The notes: generated by a model from the letters alone, not told the origin. 64,000 nucleotides of DNA from Haloplasma contractile (GCA_016841945.1 JAENYC010000012.1:26454-90453), one strand, 5' to 3'; shown: positions 8,466 to 17,116, counted from the stretch's first letter. Numbers and translations are program-made.

Positions 8466-8735
8466 TTATTTCCCTGATTTTTGTTGATTATATTTTTCTA
8501 TAATTCCATGGCGAGAAAATATTGAACGTACTGTATCAGTTGGTTGTGCACCATTATGAAGCCATTTTAAAGCTTTTTCTTCGTCAATTTTTATTTCTGC
8601 TGGTTGAGTAATAGGATTATATGTTCCAATAATTTCTAAAAATCTACCATCTCGTGGAAATCGACTATCAGCAGCAACGATTCGATAAAATGGACGTTTC
8701 TTAGCACCAAAACGTTGTATACGTAATTTTACCAT
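8466..8735 (-). CDS. rpsP: 30S ribosomal protein S16 (bS16)
   Basis: 89 residues with the family start [20 protein letters not shown] and the conserved [20 protein letters not shown] strong AGGAGG ribosome site precedes the ATG. It has its own promoter (8787-8814), and a seven-pair hairpin (TGTTAAG / CTTAACA, 8760-8781) occupies the leader. ffh, which normally lies upstream in Bacillus, is replaced here by ylbG. Confidence 0.97.
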   Translation of the reverse strand: MVKLRIQRFGAKKRPFYRIVAADSRFPRDGRFLEIIGTYNPITQPAEIKIDEEKALKWLHNGAQPTDTVRSIFSRHGIIEKYNQQKSGK

Positions 8736-8786
8736 TTAAATACCTCCTGTAATACTTGGTGTTAAGTGTTTTTGCTTAACAGTTAT

Positions 8787-8814
8787 ATTATAACACAAAA
8801 ACCTTATAAGTCAA
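8787..8814 (-). promoter_or_regulatory. Sigma-A promoter of rpsP-khpA
   Basis: TTGACT, 16-base spacer, TATAAT on the minus strand. The -35 box directly abuts the T run of the ylbG terminator. Confidence 0.8.
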
Positions 8815-8843
8815 CAAAAAAAGAAGGAGTTTTATTCCTTCTT
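8815..8843 (-). terminator. Terminator of ylbFG
   Basis: AAGAAGGA / TCCTTCTT stem with a seven-base loop, followed on the minus strand by seven T residues. Confidence 0.85.
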
Positions 8844-9072
8844 ATAAACTAAATGTAAAATCAGACATTTCTGACAAGGATAGTTCAACCTTAGTAACGC
8901 CTTTTATTCTCTTAATATTATCCATCGTTGATTTGACTTTTTTCTCATCAACATATAAGTAAGCATAACGTAACTTATTTGAATGATAAATTAAATTTCC
9001 AAAATTACTTATTTTTTTTAGACAATGTTTATTATTATAATAAACGATGATTAATTTCCTTGAAATTTCCAT
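8842..9072 (-). CDS. ylbG: YlbG family protein (DUF2129)
   Basis: 76 residues that align in my memory with Bacillus YlbG: a hydrophobic strand LIIVYYNN, then KISNFGNLIYHSNKLRYAYLYV, then a small alpha/beta tail. Function is not established; it is a conserved cytoplasmic protein next to ylbF. Thirteen bases separate it from ylbF, so the two are one operon, closed by the terminator that adjoins the rpsP promoter. Confidence 0.8.
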   Translation of the reverse strand: MEISRKLIIVYYNNKHCLKKISNFGNLIYHSNKLRYAYLYVDEKKVKSTMDNIKRIKGVTKVELSLSEMSDFTFSL

Positions 9073-9085
9073 ATCATCACCCTTG

Positions 9086-9475
9086 CTATTTAAAATTTAT
9101 GTTTATCTTTCCATGTTTTTCTTTTATATTTAAAACATTTTTTAATCTAAGTTCAATTTCATATATATAAGCATCTAACTCTTTTTCATATATTTTGAAT
9201 TCTCTAAATAAATCATGATGCATTAATTTTATTTTTGATTGTTGATATTCTCTTTTTATCTTATTATATTTAGGATAATATGCTTTATATTGATAGGCCT
9301 CTTCAAACTGATGTTTTTTATCTTGAAAATCATCTAAAATCTCTTGTAAACAATTATCATTTAATACCTTATGCTCATATTCTTTATAAGAGTGATAAAG
9401 TTCACTTGTCTTAATTGCTTCAACTACTTCATATGTTTTTTCTATCAACTTAACATACTGCAATTTCGTCACCAC
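9086..9475 (-). CDS. ylbF: YlbF family regulator (RicF-like)
   Basis: 129 residues, nearly all helical, with the family core CLQEILDDFQDKKHQFEEAY, YYPKYNKIKREYQQSK and LFREFKIYEKELDAYIYEIE. In Bacillus YlbF forms the Y-complex with YmcA and YaaT, which carries Fe-S clusters and supports RNase Y processing, competence, biofilm formation and sporulation. The present protein has one Cys and lacks the Cys-bearing C-terminal tail of the Bacillus protein. The start is uncertain: GTG at 9475 has a weak site, whereas a TTG at 9463 has GGTGA five bases upstream. Confidence 0.8.
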   Translation of the reverse strand: MVTKLQYVKLIEKTYEVVEAIKTSELYHSYKEYEHKVLNDNCLQEILDDFQDKKHQFEEAYQYKAYYPKYNKIKREYQQSKIKLMHHDLFREFKIYEKELDAYIYEIELRLKNVLNIKEKHGKININFK

Positions 9476-9488
9476 TTTTCTAATTCCT

Positions 9489-9517
9489 ATTATACATGAT
9501 ATTATTCCTGTAGTAAA
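9489..9517 (-). promoter_or_regulatory. Sigma-A promoter of ylbFG
   Basis: TTTACT, 17-base spacer, TATAAT with an extended TG on the minus strand, so ylbFG is transcribed separately from ylbDE. Confidence 0.6.
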
Positions 9518-9541
9518 TAAAAAATGAAAAATTTCACAATA

Positions 9542-9778
9542 TTACCTCTTCATATATTCATTGATTAAACTTAATAATTGTACTTGATTTTTAAATCGAT
9601 CTATTTTATGGTTAAGTGTTAGTTTTAAATCCTCTTTTGCAGTCTTTAAAAATTGTTTATATAAATTGGGATGCCGATGTAAAACCTTATACCATTCTGG
9701 ATGTGTCCTTAAGTAGAACAACATATCATTTTTACTGTATAATTCTCCCATAATACTTTTAGTCATCATAATCATCAA
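9542..9778 (-). CDS. YlbE-like protein
   Basis: 78 residues with the YlbE pattern FYLRTHPEWYKVLHRHP followed by AKEDLKLTLNHKIDRFKNQV and a helical end. Function unknown; in Bacillus it sits in the same ylbD-ylbE-ylbF-ylbG order. It overlaps the end of ylbD by 20 bases. The start is unclear because several Met codons (9778, 9772, 9769, 9754) occur without a clear ribosome site; the Met before GELYSKND may be the true one. Confidence 0.65.
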   Translation of the reverse strand: MMIMMTKSIMGELYSKNDMLFYLRTHPEWYKVLHRHPNLYKQFLKTAKEDLKLTLNHKIDRFKNQVQLLSLINEYMKR

Positions 9779-10142
9779 ATCGTCTAAATAAAGGATCTAC
9801 TCTTCTTCTAGGTGCATAATTGATTCGATTTTGATTTCCTTTTGTCCCACCAAAGGATTGTACAATTCCCAAAACCTTTTGAACTGTACCAATTGTTTTT
9901 GTGATGTCATCAGGATTAATTTTCTTTACATATTGTAAAGCACTTTTTATAAATTCTTGCCCTTCAGTAGAAGTAATTTTAGAATTTTCAGATTCTTTAT
10001 AACTTTCCCAACTACCATCATCTCCTAATAATGTCCATTCTTCATAAATCGATTGCCACGTTCTTTTTCCTTCTCTCACTTCATGTTTTAATTTGGGATA
10101 ATTTTTTACAAACGCTTTAAATTCTTCAATTGAAGTGCTCAT
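9759..10142 (-). CDS. YlbD-type putative spore coat protein
   Basis: 127 residues. The N-terminal segment IEEFKAFVKNYPKLKHEVRE then GKRTWQSIYEEWTLLGDD is the YlbD_coat family pattern; the middle is helical (FIKSALQYVKKINPDDITKT) and the tail is basic then acidic (APRRRVDPLFRRFDDYDD). The family is named for Bacillus YlbD, a putative coat component. A clear AAGGAGG site precedes the ATG. Its presence, with the tiny membrane proteins just upstream, points to a sporulation programme in this lineage. Confidence 0.75.
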   Translation of the reverse strand: MSTSIEEFKAFVKNYPKLKHEVREGKRTWQSIYEEWTLLGDDGSWESYKESENSKITSTEGQEFIKSALQYVKKINPDDITKTIGTVQKVLGIVQSFGGTKGNQNRINYAPRRRVDPLFRRFDDYDD

Positions 10143-10249
10143 ATGATACCTCCTTTTTATACTATTCTATTAATAAAATATAAAATAATATTAAAAAGGT
10201 GCATATTATTCTTCAATTTAGGAATCAATAACCTTTTTCTAGGCAGATA

Positions 10250-10258
10250 CATATACTA
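10250..10258 (+). promoter_or_regulatory. CATAnnnTA box upstream of tiny protein 1
   Basis: CATATACTA ends 33 bases before the start codon, with an AC dinucleotide 17 bases upstream. This fits the -10 consensus of mother-cell sigma factors (sigma-K CATAnnnTA; sigma-E is similar). Confidence 0.55.
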
Positions 10259-10290
10259 TATAAGATAAAAGTGGTTAAGGAGGAATTAAT

Positions 10291-10404
10291 ATGTATAATG
10301 GATACCCTCAATATTATCAAAGACCTTGTGATAATGGAAGAGGATATTTATTTGCACTTTTGTTAGTCTTATTTATATTACTTGTGGTGGTTGGTAAGAT
10401 ATAA
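10291..10404 (+). CDS. YjcZ-type tiny membrane protein 1
   Basis: 37 residues: a short polar head (MYNGYPQYYQRPCDNGRGY) followed by one hydrophobic helix LFALLLVLFILLVVVG and a KI end. Tiny tail-helix proteins with an aromatic/Gly head are annotated in Bacillus as the YjcZ sporulation family. A strong AAGGAGG site and a sporulation-like -10 box precede it. It is the least Gly-rich of four tandem members. Function unknown; probably localised to a spore membrane. Confidence 0.7.
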   Translation: MYNGYPQYYQRPCDNGRGYLFALLLVLFILLVVVGKI

Positions 10405-10456
10405 TAGGTTGATACTGTAAAAATAGTTAAAAACACACGCTAAATGAGATTTATCC

Positions 10457-10465
10457 CATATATTA
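10457..10465 (+). promoter_or_regulatory. CATAnnnTA box upstream of tiny protein 2
   Basis: CATATATTA ends 32 bases before the start codon; ACACGC lies 16 bases upstream of it. Confidence 0.55.
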
Positions 10466-10496
10466 ATAGTGAATAATACATTAAGGAGGGGTGTTC

Positions 10497-10661
10497 ATGT
10501 ATTACGGTGGAACAGGTTATGGCTATGGATATGGCGCTGGATATGGTTGCTGTGAACCAGTATCATATTGCTGCAATCGTGGTGGATATGCATACGCATT
10601 AATATTAGTACTATTTATCTTATTAGTTATCATAGGATGTACTTGTTATTTTCCACGATAA
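10497..10661 (+). CDS. YjcZ-type tiny membrane protein 2
   Basis: 54 residues. Gly/Tyr-rich head (MYYGGTGYGYGYGAGYGCC), a second Cys pair (SYCCNRGG), then the helix YALILVLFILLVIIG and a Cys-bearing end (CTCYFPR). AAGGAGG lies just upstream of the ATG. The helix is nearly identical to those of proteins 3 and 4, so these are recent duplicates. Six Cys in 54 residues suggests cross-linking or metal binding, which is speculative. Confidence 0.8.
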   Translation: MYYGGTGYGYGYGAGYGCCEPVSYCCNRGGYAYALILVLFILLVIIGCTCYFPR

Positions 10662-10693
10662 AACATAGCCTATCTTAATGTAATAAATATGTT

Positions 10694-10716
10694 GGGGAGC
10701 ATCGCTTCCCTTTTTT
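10694..10716 (+). terminator. Terminator after tiny protein 2
   Basis: GGGGAGC / GCTTCCC stem (one G-T pair) with an ATC loop and six T residues. Confidence 0.8.
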
Positions 10717-10757
10717 CACATCCATGACAAATGTACACGCAAGGATTAGGTCATTCA

Positions 10758-10766
10758 CATATACTA
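10758..10766 (+). promoter_or_regulatory. CATAnnnTA box upstream of tiny protein 3
   Basis: CATATACTA ends 31 bases before the start codon; ACACGC lies 17 bases upstream, as for protein 2. Confidence 0.55.
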
Positions 10767-10796
10767 TCATGACTCATTGATTAGGGAGGGATTTGG

Positions 10797-10898
10797 ATGT
10801 ATGAAGGTTGTTACTCTGGCGGTGGATATGTTTATGCACTAATATTGGTATTATTTATTTTATTAGTCATTATAGGTTGCACTTGTGTAGGGTATTAA
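10797..10898 (+). CDS. YjcZ-type tiny membrane protein 3
   Basis: 33 residues, the shortest of the four: head MYEGCYSGGGYVY, helix ALILVLFILLVIIG, end CTCVGY. The helix and following CTC are identical to those of protein 2 and close to protein 4, while the head has been shortened. GGGAGG precedes the ATG. Function unknown; likely spore-specific from the promoter box. Confidence 0.78.
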   Translation: MYEGCYSGGGYVYALILVLFILLVIIGCTCVGY

Positions 10899-10970
10899 AT
10901 ACTAATTTTTAACAATTGCTTCCTTTTATGTTGAATTAGGTAAATAAAACACTCATTATTTAAACGAATA

Positions 10971-10979
10971 CATATATTA
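10971..10979 (+). promoter_or_regulatory. CATAnnnTA box upstream of tiny protein 4
   Basis: CATATATTA ends 30 bases before the start codon; an ACAC lies 18 bases upstream. Confidence 0.55.
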
Positions 10980-11008
10980 TAAATGAAATACTTATAAGGA
11001 GGGGTTTT

Positions 11009-11170
11009 ATGTATTACGGTGGTGGCTATGGCGCTGGCTACGGCGGTGGTTATGGTGCTGGTTATGGATGTTGCTGCAATTATGGTGGAGGATACGGATA
11101 CGCATTTATTCTCGTATTATTTATTTTACTCGTAATCATTGGTTGTACTTGTTGCCCATTATTTCACTAA
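11009..11170 (+). CDS. YjcZ-type tiny membrane protein 4
   Basis: 53 residues. The head repeats Gly-Tyr units (MYYGGGYGAGYGGGYGAGYG), then CCCNYGGGYGY, the helix AFILVLFILLVIIG and a Cys end (CTCCPLFH). The strong AAGGAGG site, the promoter box and the terminator at 11182-11220 make it its own transcription unit. The Gly-Tyr head is of the YjcZ sporulation family type. Seven Cys are present. Confidence 0.82.
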   Translation: MYYGGGYGAGYGGGYGAGYGCCCNYGGGYGYAFILVLFILLVIIGCTCCPLFH

Positions 11171-11181
11171 TTAAGCTACAA

Positions 11182-11220
11182 AAAAGGAAGTGCTTGTTGC
11201 ATGCAAGTTATCTTCCTTTT
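11182..11220 (+). terminator. Terminator after tiny protein 4
   Basis: Outer stem AAAAGGAAG / CTTCCTTTT with an inner CTTG/CAAG stem, followed by CTTTTT. Confidence 0.75.
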
Positions 11221-11280
11221 CTTTTTGTCTATTATTTGCTATAATATTGGAGATAATATAAGTTGGAGGAAGGAATTTAA

Positions 11281-11847
11281 ATGTTAACCATGAAAGATAT
11301 CATAAGAGAAGGACATGAAACGTTGACTAAAGTAAGTAATGAAGTGAAACTTCCTATGTCAAGAGAAGATAAAAAGACGTTATTCTCTATGATGGAACTA
11401 ATAAAAAATTCTCAAAACAAAGATATCGCAGAAAAATATCAATTGCGTCCAGGTGTTGGATTAGCTGCACCACAGATTAATGTGTCAAAAAAAATGATTG
11501 CTATACATACACTAGACGAAAACAATAAATTATATAGTTATATGCTGGTAAACCCAAAAATAATTAGTCATTCAGTTGAACAAACTTTTTTAACATCTGG
11601 TGAAGGTTGTTTATCTGTTGATAGAGAAGTCCCTGGCTATGTTTTAAGATCAAAACGCATTACTATCAAAGGCTACGAATTAAAAGAAAATGGTGAATTA
11701 GCTTCTATTAAATTACGTTTAAAAGGATATGTTGCAATTGTTTTCCAACATGAAATAGACCATTTAAATGGCATTTTATTTATTGATCGTATTAATAAAG
11801 AAAATCCATTTTTGGTTCCCGAAAATGCTAATCCATTAGAATTTTAA
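11281..11847 (+). CDS. def: Peptide deformylase
   Basis: Removes the formyl group from the initiator Met of new proteins. All three metal-site motifs are present: GVGLAAPQ near 58-65, EGCLSV near 108-113 and QHEIDH near 156-161 (Cys and two His bind the metal). The start [15 protein letters not shown] matches the Bacillus DefB/YkrB form, and at 188 residues it is of that longer Gram-positive type with the insertion before the first motif. A GGAGGAAGG site precedes the ATG. Confidence 0.97.
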   Translation: MLTMKDIIREGHETLTKVSNEVKLPMSREDKKTLFSMMELIKNSQNKDIAEKYQLRPGVGLAAPQINVSKKMIAIHTLDENNKLYSYMLVNPKIISHSVEQTFLTSGEGCLSVDREVPGYVLRSKRITIKGYELKENGELASIKLRLKGYVAIVFQHEIDHLNGILFIDRINKENPFLVPENANPLEF

Positions 11848-11877
11848 AAATTGAGACAATTAAAAGTCTCAATTTTT
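11846..11877. terminator. Bidirectional terminator between def and the TPR gene
   Basis: Twelve-pair stem AAAAATTGAGAC / GTCTCAATTTTT with an eight-base loop. Confidence 0.85.
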
Positions 11878-11884
11878 AAATGAT

Positions 11885-13252
11885 TTAATTAACAATCGTT
11901 TTATCTTTTTCATAAATACGATTAATGACTTCTTCTAATAATTGACTCGGTTTAATTTGATAAGCTTGTTCGTAATAATCAAGTGCTAAGTGATTGTTTC
12001 CTACATACTTCTCATATATATTTCCAATCACAAAATACAAATGCGATAACTCTTTAGAATTCAATAATTCTTTTTTAATTTTTAGTAAAGATTCTAACGC
12101 TTCTGTCGCATTGTTATAATATTTCAGATAAATTTGAGCGATGATAAAATGAATAATAAAATTATCATGACTTAAATCAGCTATTTTCTTAAAGTAAGTG
12201 AGTGCTGTATCAATATGTTTATTATTGATTAAGTTATAAAATCCTATAAAGGATAATGCATTTAAATTACTAGGATTTAGTTCAATGACTTTTTCAAAAT
12301 ACATCAGTGCTTCATCTTTATTATCATCAAGCATTACTTTTAGATAACCAACCATTAATAATGCTTCTTGACTTTTAATTTCAAAATTTTCTGCTTGATG
12401 TAAATATTTTTTTGATTCACGATAATGACCTAATACAAAATGTAGGTTAGCTAAATAGGCATAATAGATAACAGAATCAGGATAAAATTCAATCGCCTTA
12501 TGTAGTACCCTAATAGCACCTGTAAAATCCTTGTATTCAACAATCAGTAATTTCCCATATTCATATATTAACATTTCATTTATCTCTTTTAAATTTAGTG
12601 CTTTTTCAAATATCTTTTTGGCTTTATCATATTTTTTCTCTAATATAAAAAGTTGACCTAAATATGTGTATGCCAAATCATTTTCTTTATTTAGTTCTAT
12701 CGCTTTATTTAAATTTTCTAAAGCTTTCTGATATTCTTTATACTTCATCATTTCAATATAGGCAATTTGTGTATAAATATCACTATCTTCTACATATTTA
12801 AGCGCTTCTTGAACCACAATGTAACTAGAGTGAACATCTTCTAAACATTCTAAATATAACCAAGAAAGATTTAGATAGGCATTGACATAGTCTGGTTCTA
12901 GTTGAATTGCTAGAAGATAATGATCTCTTGCCTTTTCATAATCTTGAAAATAAGTTTCTAATAATTCACCATAATAATAATGCGTTGTTGCATCTTTTTC
13001 ATTAATATCTAAAATTGTTTCATAGTATTCCTTTGCTTTTTCTTCTTCATTTAAATAGTCACTATAAATAATCGCTAAATTTTTTAAAGCATCTATATCC
13101 TGTGGATGATGTTTAATCATTATTTCATAAAGATAAACAAGTTCCTTATAATTATTTAATGATTCATAATAATCGATTAATACATCAAAAGCATGTTTAT
13201 CTTGTTTTTCTTCTACTAACCTTTTTAACTTATGGATTTTCACCTCATCCAT
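11885..13252 (-). CDS. Tetratricopeptide repeat protein
   Basis: 455 residues made of about a dozen 34-residue TPR units; clear ones include DALKNLAIIYSDYLNEEEKA, YVNAYLNLSWLYLE, DLAYTYLGQLFILEKKYDKA and ALSFIGFYNLINNKHIDTAL. It has no signal peptide or membrane helix, so it is probably a cytoplasmic scaffold. It lies 13 bases downstream of the HAD phosphatase gene and is probably cotranscribed. The partner is not evident. An unrelated smaller TPR protein is encoded at 37956-38861. Confidence 0.85.
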   Translation of the reverse strand: MDEVKIHKLKRLVEEKQDKHAFDVLIDYYESLNNYKELVYLYEIMIKHHPQDIDALKNLAIIYSDYLNEEEKAKEYYETILDINEKDATTHYYYGELLETYFQDYEKARDHYLLAIQLEPDYVNAYLNLSWLYLECLEDVHSSYIVVQEALKYVEDSDIYTQIAYIEMMKYKEYQKALENLNKAIELNKENDLAYTYLGQLFILEKKYDKAKKIFEKALNLKEINEMLIYEYGKLLIVEYKDFTGAIRVLHKAIEFYPDSVIYYAYLANLHFVLGHYRESKKYLHQAENFEIKSQEALLMVGYLKVMLDDNKDEALMYFEKVIELNPSNLNALSFIGFYNLINNKHIDTALTYFKKIADLSHDNFIIHFIIAQIYLKYYNNATEALESLLKIKKELLNSKELSHLYFVIGNIYEKYVGNNHLALDYYEQAYQIKPSQLLEEVINRIYEKDKTIVN

Positions 13253-13265
13253 ACCATCACCTCTT

Positions 13266-14045
13266 TCAGATTAATTTAAGTTCTTTTAAAGCTTTCCATA
13301 AACCATCCTTATCAATATCATCCGTCACAAAAGATGCTACTTCTTTTAATGAATCTTTGGCATTACCCATCGCTACTCCAATATTGGCATACTGAAGCAT
13401 TTCTATATCATTCGTTGAATCACCAAAAGCAATGACGTTATCTCTTGTTAATCCTAGTTTTTCTACAATTATCTCCATACCTTTGGCTTTAGAAGCATTA
13501 ACTGGTATTATATCAGCACCATTATGTAACCATGGAATAAATCTTACATAATGCGCAAATTTCTGTGAAAAATAAGATATAGTTTCTAAATCTAAAAATA
13601 TACCTTGATAAATATTCTGATATACATCTGCTTTTTTAATTAAACGTGGTAACTTCATCTTGAAGTCTTTAAAGGCCTTAATAACATGAGGACGATGACT
13701 AGAAACAAAGGTATCATTCTCTGTTAAGAAACCATAATCAACATCTTTTAACTCACATTCATTGATAAATTCAGTTATAAATGTTTGATTAATCGGGTTA
13801 TGATAAATGACCTCATTATTTAGCATGACATATTGCCCATTGATTAAAACATATCCATCAAAGGTTAAATTATATCTTAAAAAGATTTCATCTCCTAGTA
13901 TTTTGGAGCGTCCTGAAGATATACAAACCTTAATTCCTTTATCCTTAAGTTTATGTATAGCATCTATTGTAGATGAATGAATGATATCATTTTCATTATC
14001 AAAAAGCGTACCATCGATATCTATAAATACAATTCTCTGTTTCAT
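13266..14045 (-). CDS. Cof-type HAD-IIB phosphatase
   Basis: 259 residues. The N-terminal motif FIDIDGTLFD has the nucleophile Asp9 and acid/base Asp11; motif II is CISSGRS, and the C-terminal motif IV is VIAFGDSTNDIEMLQYA. The cap (C2B type) lies between. Such enzymes dephosphorylate sugar phosphates or flavin/pyridoxal phosphates; the substrate cannot be read from the sequence. A GGAGG site precedes the ATG. Confidence 0.9.
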   Translation of the reverse strand: MKQRIVFIDIDGTLFDNENDIIHSSTIDAIHKLKDKGIKVCISSGRSKILGDEIFLRYNLTFDGYVLINGQYVMLNNEVIYHNPINQTFITEFINECELKDVDYGFLTENDTFVSSHRPHVIKAFKDFKMKLPRLIKKADVYQNIYQGIFLDLETISYFSQKFAHYVRFIPWLHNGADIIPVNASKAKGMEIIVEKLGLTRDNVIAFGDSTNDIEMLQYANIGVAMGNAKDSLKEVASFVTDDIDKDGLWKALKELKLI

Positions 14046-14078
14046 CTTTTGCCTCCATGTTTAACGATGCCTATATTT

Positions 14079-14108
14079 ATTATAAATTAAAATTAATTTT
14101 TTTACCAA
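14079..14108 (-). promoter_or_regulatory. Promoter of the HAD-TPR unit
   Basis: TTGGTA, 18-base spacer, TATAAT on the minus strand. Confidence 0.5.
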
Positions 14109-14191
14109 TATTTTTAGACTTTTAATTAATAAAAGATTATAATATATACAGTTATTATTTTTCATACAAAGAAAGGATTGATACATCATAT

Positions 14192-15883
14192 ATGAATCAA
14201 AAATTATTAAAACCTAATGAACTGGGTATTTTAGCACTTGGCGGACTTGGAGAAATAGGGAAAAATACCTATTGTTTTCAATATAACGATGAAATTATCA
14301 TTATAGATGCAGGTATTAAATTTCCTGAAAGTTATTTACTTGGTATAGATTATGTGATACCTGATTATCAATATTTAATCGATAATCAAGATAAAATTAA
14401 AGGTTTATTCATTACTCATGGACATGAAGACCATATCGGAGGTATTCCCTTTTTACTAAAGCAAGTTAAAGTTCCAAAAATATATGCGGGTAAACTTGCT
14501 ATGGGAATGATTAAAAATAAACTAGATGAACACAGATTATCTAAGGCTACTGATTTAATCATTTATAAAGATTTAGATGTTTTTACATTTAAATATATGA
14601 AAATTTCATTTTTTAGAACGAATCATTCAATTCCTGATTCATTTGGTATCGCTATAGAAACACCAGTCGGTACCATCTGTCATACTGGTGATTTTAAATT
14701 TGATTTTACGCCAATAGGACCCATCGCTGACTTCTCGAAAATGGCAACCCTTGGTGAAAAAGGCGTTCTATGTTTATTATCAGATAGTACAAATAGTGAA
14801 CTACCAGAATTTACAATGAGTGAACGACGTGTAGGCGAAAGCATTAAAGAAATATTTAGACGAATTACAGGACGGGTGATTGTCGCAACATTTGCCTCTA
14901 ATATTCATAGGGTTCAACAAATTGTGGAAGCTAGTATTGCGAGCAATCGTAAAATAGCTGTTTTTGGAAGAAGTATGGAATCCACATTAAAAGTAGGTTT
15001 AGAATTGGGCTATGTAAAGTGTGAAAAAGACACCTTCATCAATCGTGAGCAACTAAAAATAATGGATGAAAATCAAATCACCATATTATGTACTGGTTCT
15101 CAAGGTGAACCTCTCGCTGCATTATCTAGAATAGCTGAGGGAACTCATCGACAAATCTCCATTATTCCTGGCGATACCGTTATTTTCTCATCATCTCCTA
15201 TCCCTGGTAACGCAACGAGTATTGGAAATACTATCAACAAATTATTTAGAGCTGGTGCTGAAGTCATAACCCATAATCCATTAACTGACACCCATACTTC
15301 AGGACATGCAGGACAGGAAGAACTTAAACTAATGCTTCAACTGATAAAACCAAAATATTTTATGCCTGTACACGGTGAATATAGAATGCAAAAGATTCAT
15401 GCTGAACTTGCACAACTTTGTGGAATTAAACCAGAAAACACCTATGTATTAGATATAGGCCAAGTGTTAGCCTTCTCTAATAAAGGGGCAAGAATTGCAG
15501 GAGAAGTACAATCAGGCGCAATATTCATTGATGGTAGTGGTATTGGAGACATTGGCAATGTGGTCATACGAGATCGAAAAATATTATCTAATGATGGCTT
15601 ATTAGTCGTTATCATAAATGTTGACCTAAGTACAAAAGAAGTCTTAAGAAAACCAATTATTATATCGCGTGGATTTATCTACTTAAAAGACTCTCAAGAA
15701 CTAGTAAGAGAAATAGAAACTCAAACAACCGATTTCTTAAAAGGTATTCTAAAAAGTAGAAAAAATATTGTTCAAATGAAAAATGAATTAACAGACTATC
15801 TCATGAGTCTAATTTATGATAAGATTCAGCGAAAACCTATGATTATTCCTGTCATAATGAATGTAAAACGACAAAGTGCTTAA
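14192..15883 (+). CDS. rnjA: Ribonuclease J
   Basis: Metallo-beta-lactamase/beta-CASP nuclease with 5'-3' exo- and endonuclease activity in mRNA turnover. HGHEDH lies near 76-81, the later metal ligand in CHTGDFKFDF, the beta-CASP segments FASNIHRVQQIV and CTGSQGEPLAAL, and the motif PVHGEYRMQKIHAELA. 563 residues is the J1/J2 length; J1 is assumed. The start ATG has only a distant AAGG (about 15 bases), which is odd for a well-expressed gene. A single-gene unit with a terminator at the end. Confidence 0.93.
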   Translation: MNQKLLKPNELGILALGGLGEIGKNTYCFQYNDEIIIIDAGIKFPESYLLGIDYVIPDYQYLIDNQDKIKGLFITHGHEDHIGGIPFLLKQVKVPKIYAGKLAMGMIKNKLDEHRLSKATDLIIYKDLDVFTFKYMKISFFRTNHSIPDSFGIAIETPVGTICHTGDFKFDFTPIGPIADFSKMATLGEKGVLCLLSDSTNSELPEFTMSERRVGESIKEIFRRITGRVIVATFASNIHRVQQIVEASIASNRKIAVFGRSMESTLKVGLELGYVKCEKDTFINREQLKIMDENQITILCTGSQGEPLAALSRIAEGTHRQISIIPGDTVIFSSSPIPGNATSIGNTINKLFRAGAEVITHNPLTDTHTSGHAGQEELKLMLQLIKPKYFMPVHGEYRMQKIHAELAQLCGIKPENTYVLDIGQVLAFSNKGARIAGEVQSGAIFIDGSGIGDIGNVVIRDRKILSNDGLLVVIINVDLSTKEVLRKPIIISRGFIYLKDSQELVREIETQTTDFLKGILKSRKNIVQMKNELTDYLMSLIYDKIQRKPMIIPVIMNVKRQSA

Positions 15884-15889
15884 AAGATG

Positions 15890-15919
15890 AAAACTGTAGA
15901 AAAAAATCTACAGTTTTTA
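15890..15919. terminator. Bidirectional terminator between rnjA and metK
   Basis: Stem AAAACTGTAGA / TCTACAGTTTT with a six-A loop; T runs on both strands. Confidence 0.85.
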
Positions 15920-17116
15920 TTATGCTAAATATTTTTTTAACTCATCAACTTTATCCAATCTTTCCCATGGTAAATCTAAATCATCTCGTCCAAAATGACC
16001 ATATGCAGCAGTTTGCTTATATATAGGTCGACGTAAATCTAACATCTTAATAATACCAGCTGGTCTTAAATCAAAATGTTTTCTGATAATTTCAGTTATC
16101 TTTGTGTCTGATATTTTACCTGTATTAAAGGTATCCACTCGAATACTTGTTGGTTGTGCTACACCAATGGCATAAGACAGTTGTATTTCGCATTTATCTG
16201 CTAGTTTTGAAGCAACAATATTTTTTGCCACGTAACGAGCAGCATATGATGCACTACGGTCTACTTTAGTATAATCCTTACCTGAAAAAGCACCACCACC
16301 ATGTCTTGCATATCCCCCATAGGTATCCACAATAATTTTTCTACCCGTTAATCCTGAATCACCTGTTGGTCCCCCAATAACAAATCTCCCTGTTGGATTA
16401 ATAAAATATTTCGTTTTATCATCAATTAATTCCTTTGGGATGACTTCTTCAATAACATATTTTTTTATATCCTTTTTAATTTGTTCTAAAGATACCTCTG
16501 GTGAATGCTGTGTTGATAGCACAACAGTATCAATTCTAATCGGTTTATCCTCTTCATCGTATTCAACGGTTACTTGCGTTTTACCATCCGGTCTTAAATA
16601 AGGCAATGTTTTATTCTTCCGTACTTTGGCTAATCTTCTTGCTAATTGATGAGCTAATACTATTGGTAGAGGCATATATTCTTTTGTTTCATTAGTAGCA
16701 TACCCAAACATAATGCCTTGATCACCAGCACCAATTGCTTCTATTTCATCAAAACCCTCTTGTTTTTCACGACGTTCTAATGCTTCATTTACTCCTTGAG
16801 CAATATCTGGTGACTGTTCATCTAAGGTAACTAACACTGCACAATGTTCTGCATCAAATCCATATTTTGCACGATCATAACCAATATCTCGAATTGTTTC
16901 CCTCACAATTCTTTGTATATCAATATTAGTTCTCGTTGATATTTCTCCCATTACTAAAACTAATCCAGTTGTAACACTTGTTTCACAGGCGACACGCGCA
17001 GTTGGATCATCATTTAAAATAGCGTCCAATACAGCATCACTTATTTGATCACATATTTTATCAGGATGTCCTTCTGTTACCGATTCTGAGGTAAATAATT
17101 TTCTTTCTTTACTCAT
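15920..17116 (-). CDS. metK: S-adenosylmethionine synthetase
   Basis: Makes SAM from ATP and methionine. 398 residues with the signatures [36 protein letters not shown] and [30 protein letters not shown] site precedes the ATG. Its leader carries a complete SAM-I riboswitch, so the enzyme is controlled by its own product. Single-gene unit. Confidence 0.98.
   Translation of the reverse strand: MSKERKLFTSESVTEGHPDKICDQISDAVLDAILNDDPTARVACETSVTTGLVLVMGEISTRTNIDIQRIVRETIRDIGYDRAKYGFDAEHCAVLVTLDEQSPDIAQGVNEALERREKQEGFDEIEAIGAGDQGIMFGYATNETKEYMPLPIVLAHQLARRLAKVRKNKTLPYLRPDGKTQVTVEYDEEDKPIRIDTVVLSTQHSPEVSLEQIKKDIKKYVIEEVIPKELIDDKTKYFINPTGRFVIGGPTGDSGLTGRKIIVDTYGGYARHGGGAFSGKDYTKVDRSASYAARYVAKNIVASKLADKCEIQLSYAIGVAQPTSIRVDTFNTGKISDTKITEIIRKHFDLRPAGIIKMLDLRRPIYKQTAAYGHFGRDDLDLPWERLDKVDELKKYLA

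Noticed and set aside
10497..11170. Gly-Tyr codon repeats as a CRISPR or DNA repeat array
   Set aside because: The repeats are short codon repeats inside translated heads with proper starts and stops; there are no spacers or direct repeats of CRISPR size.
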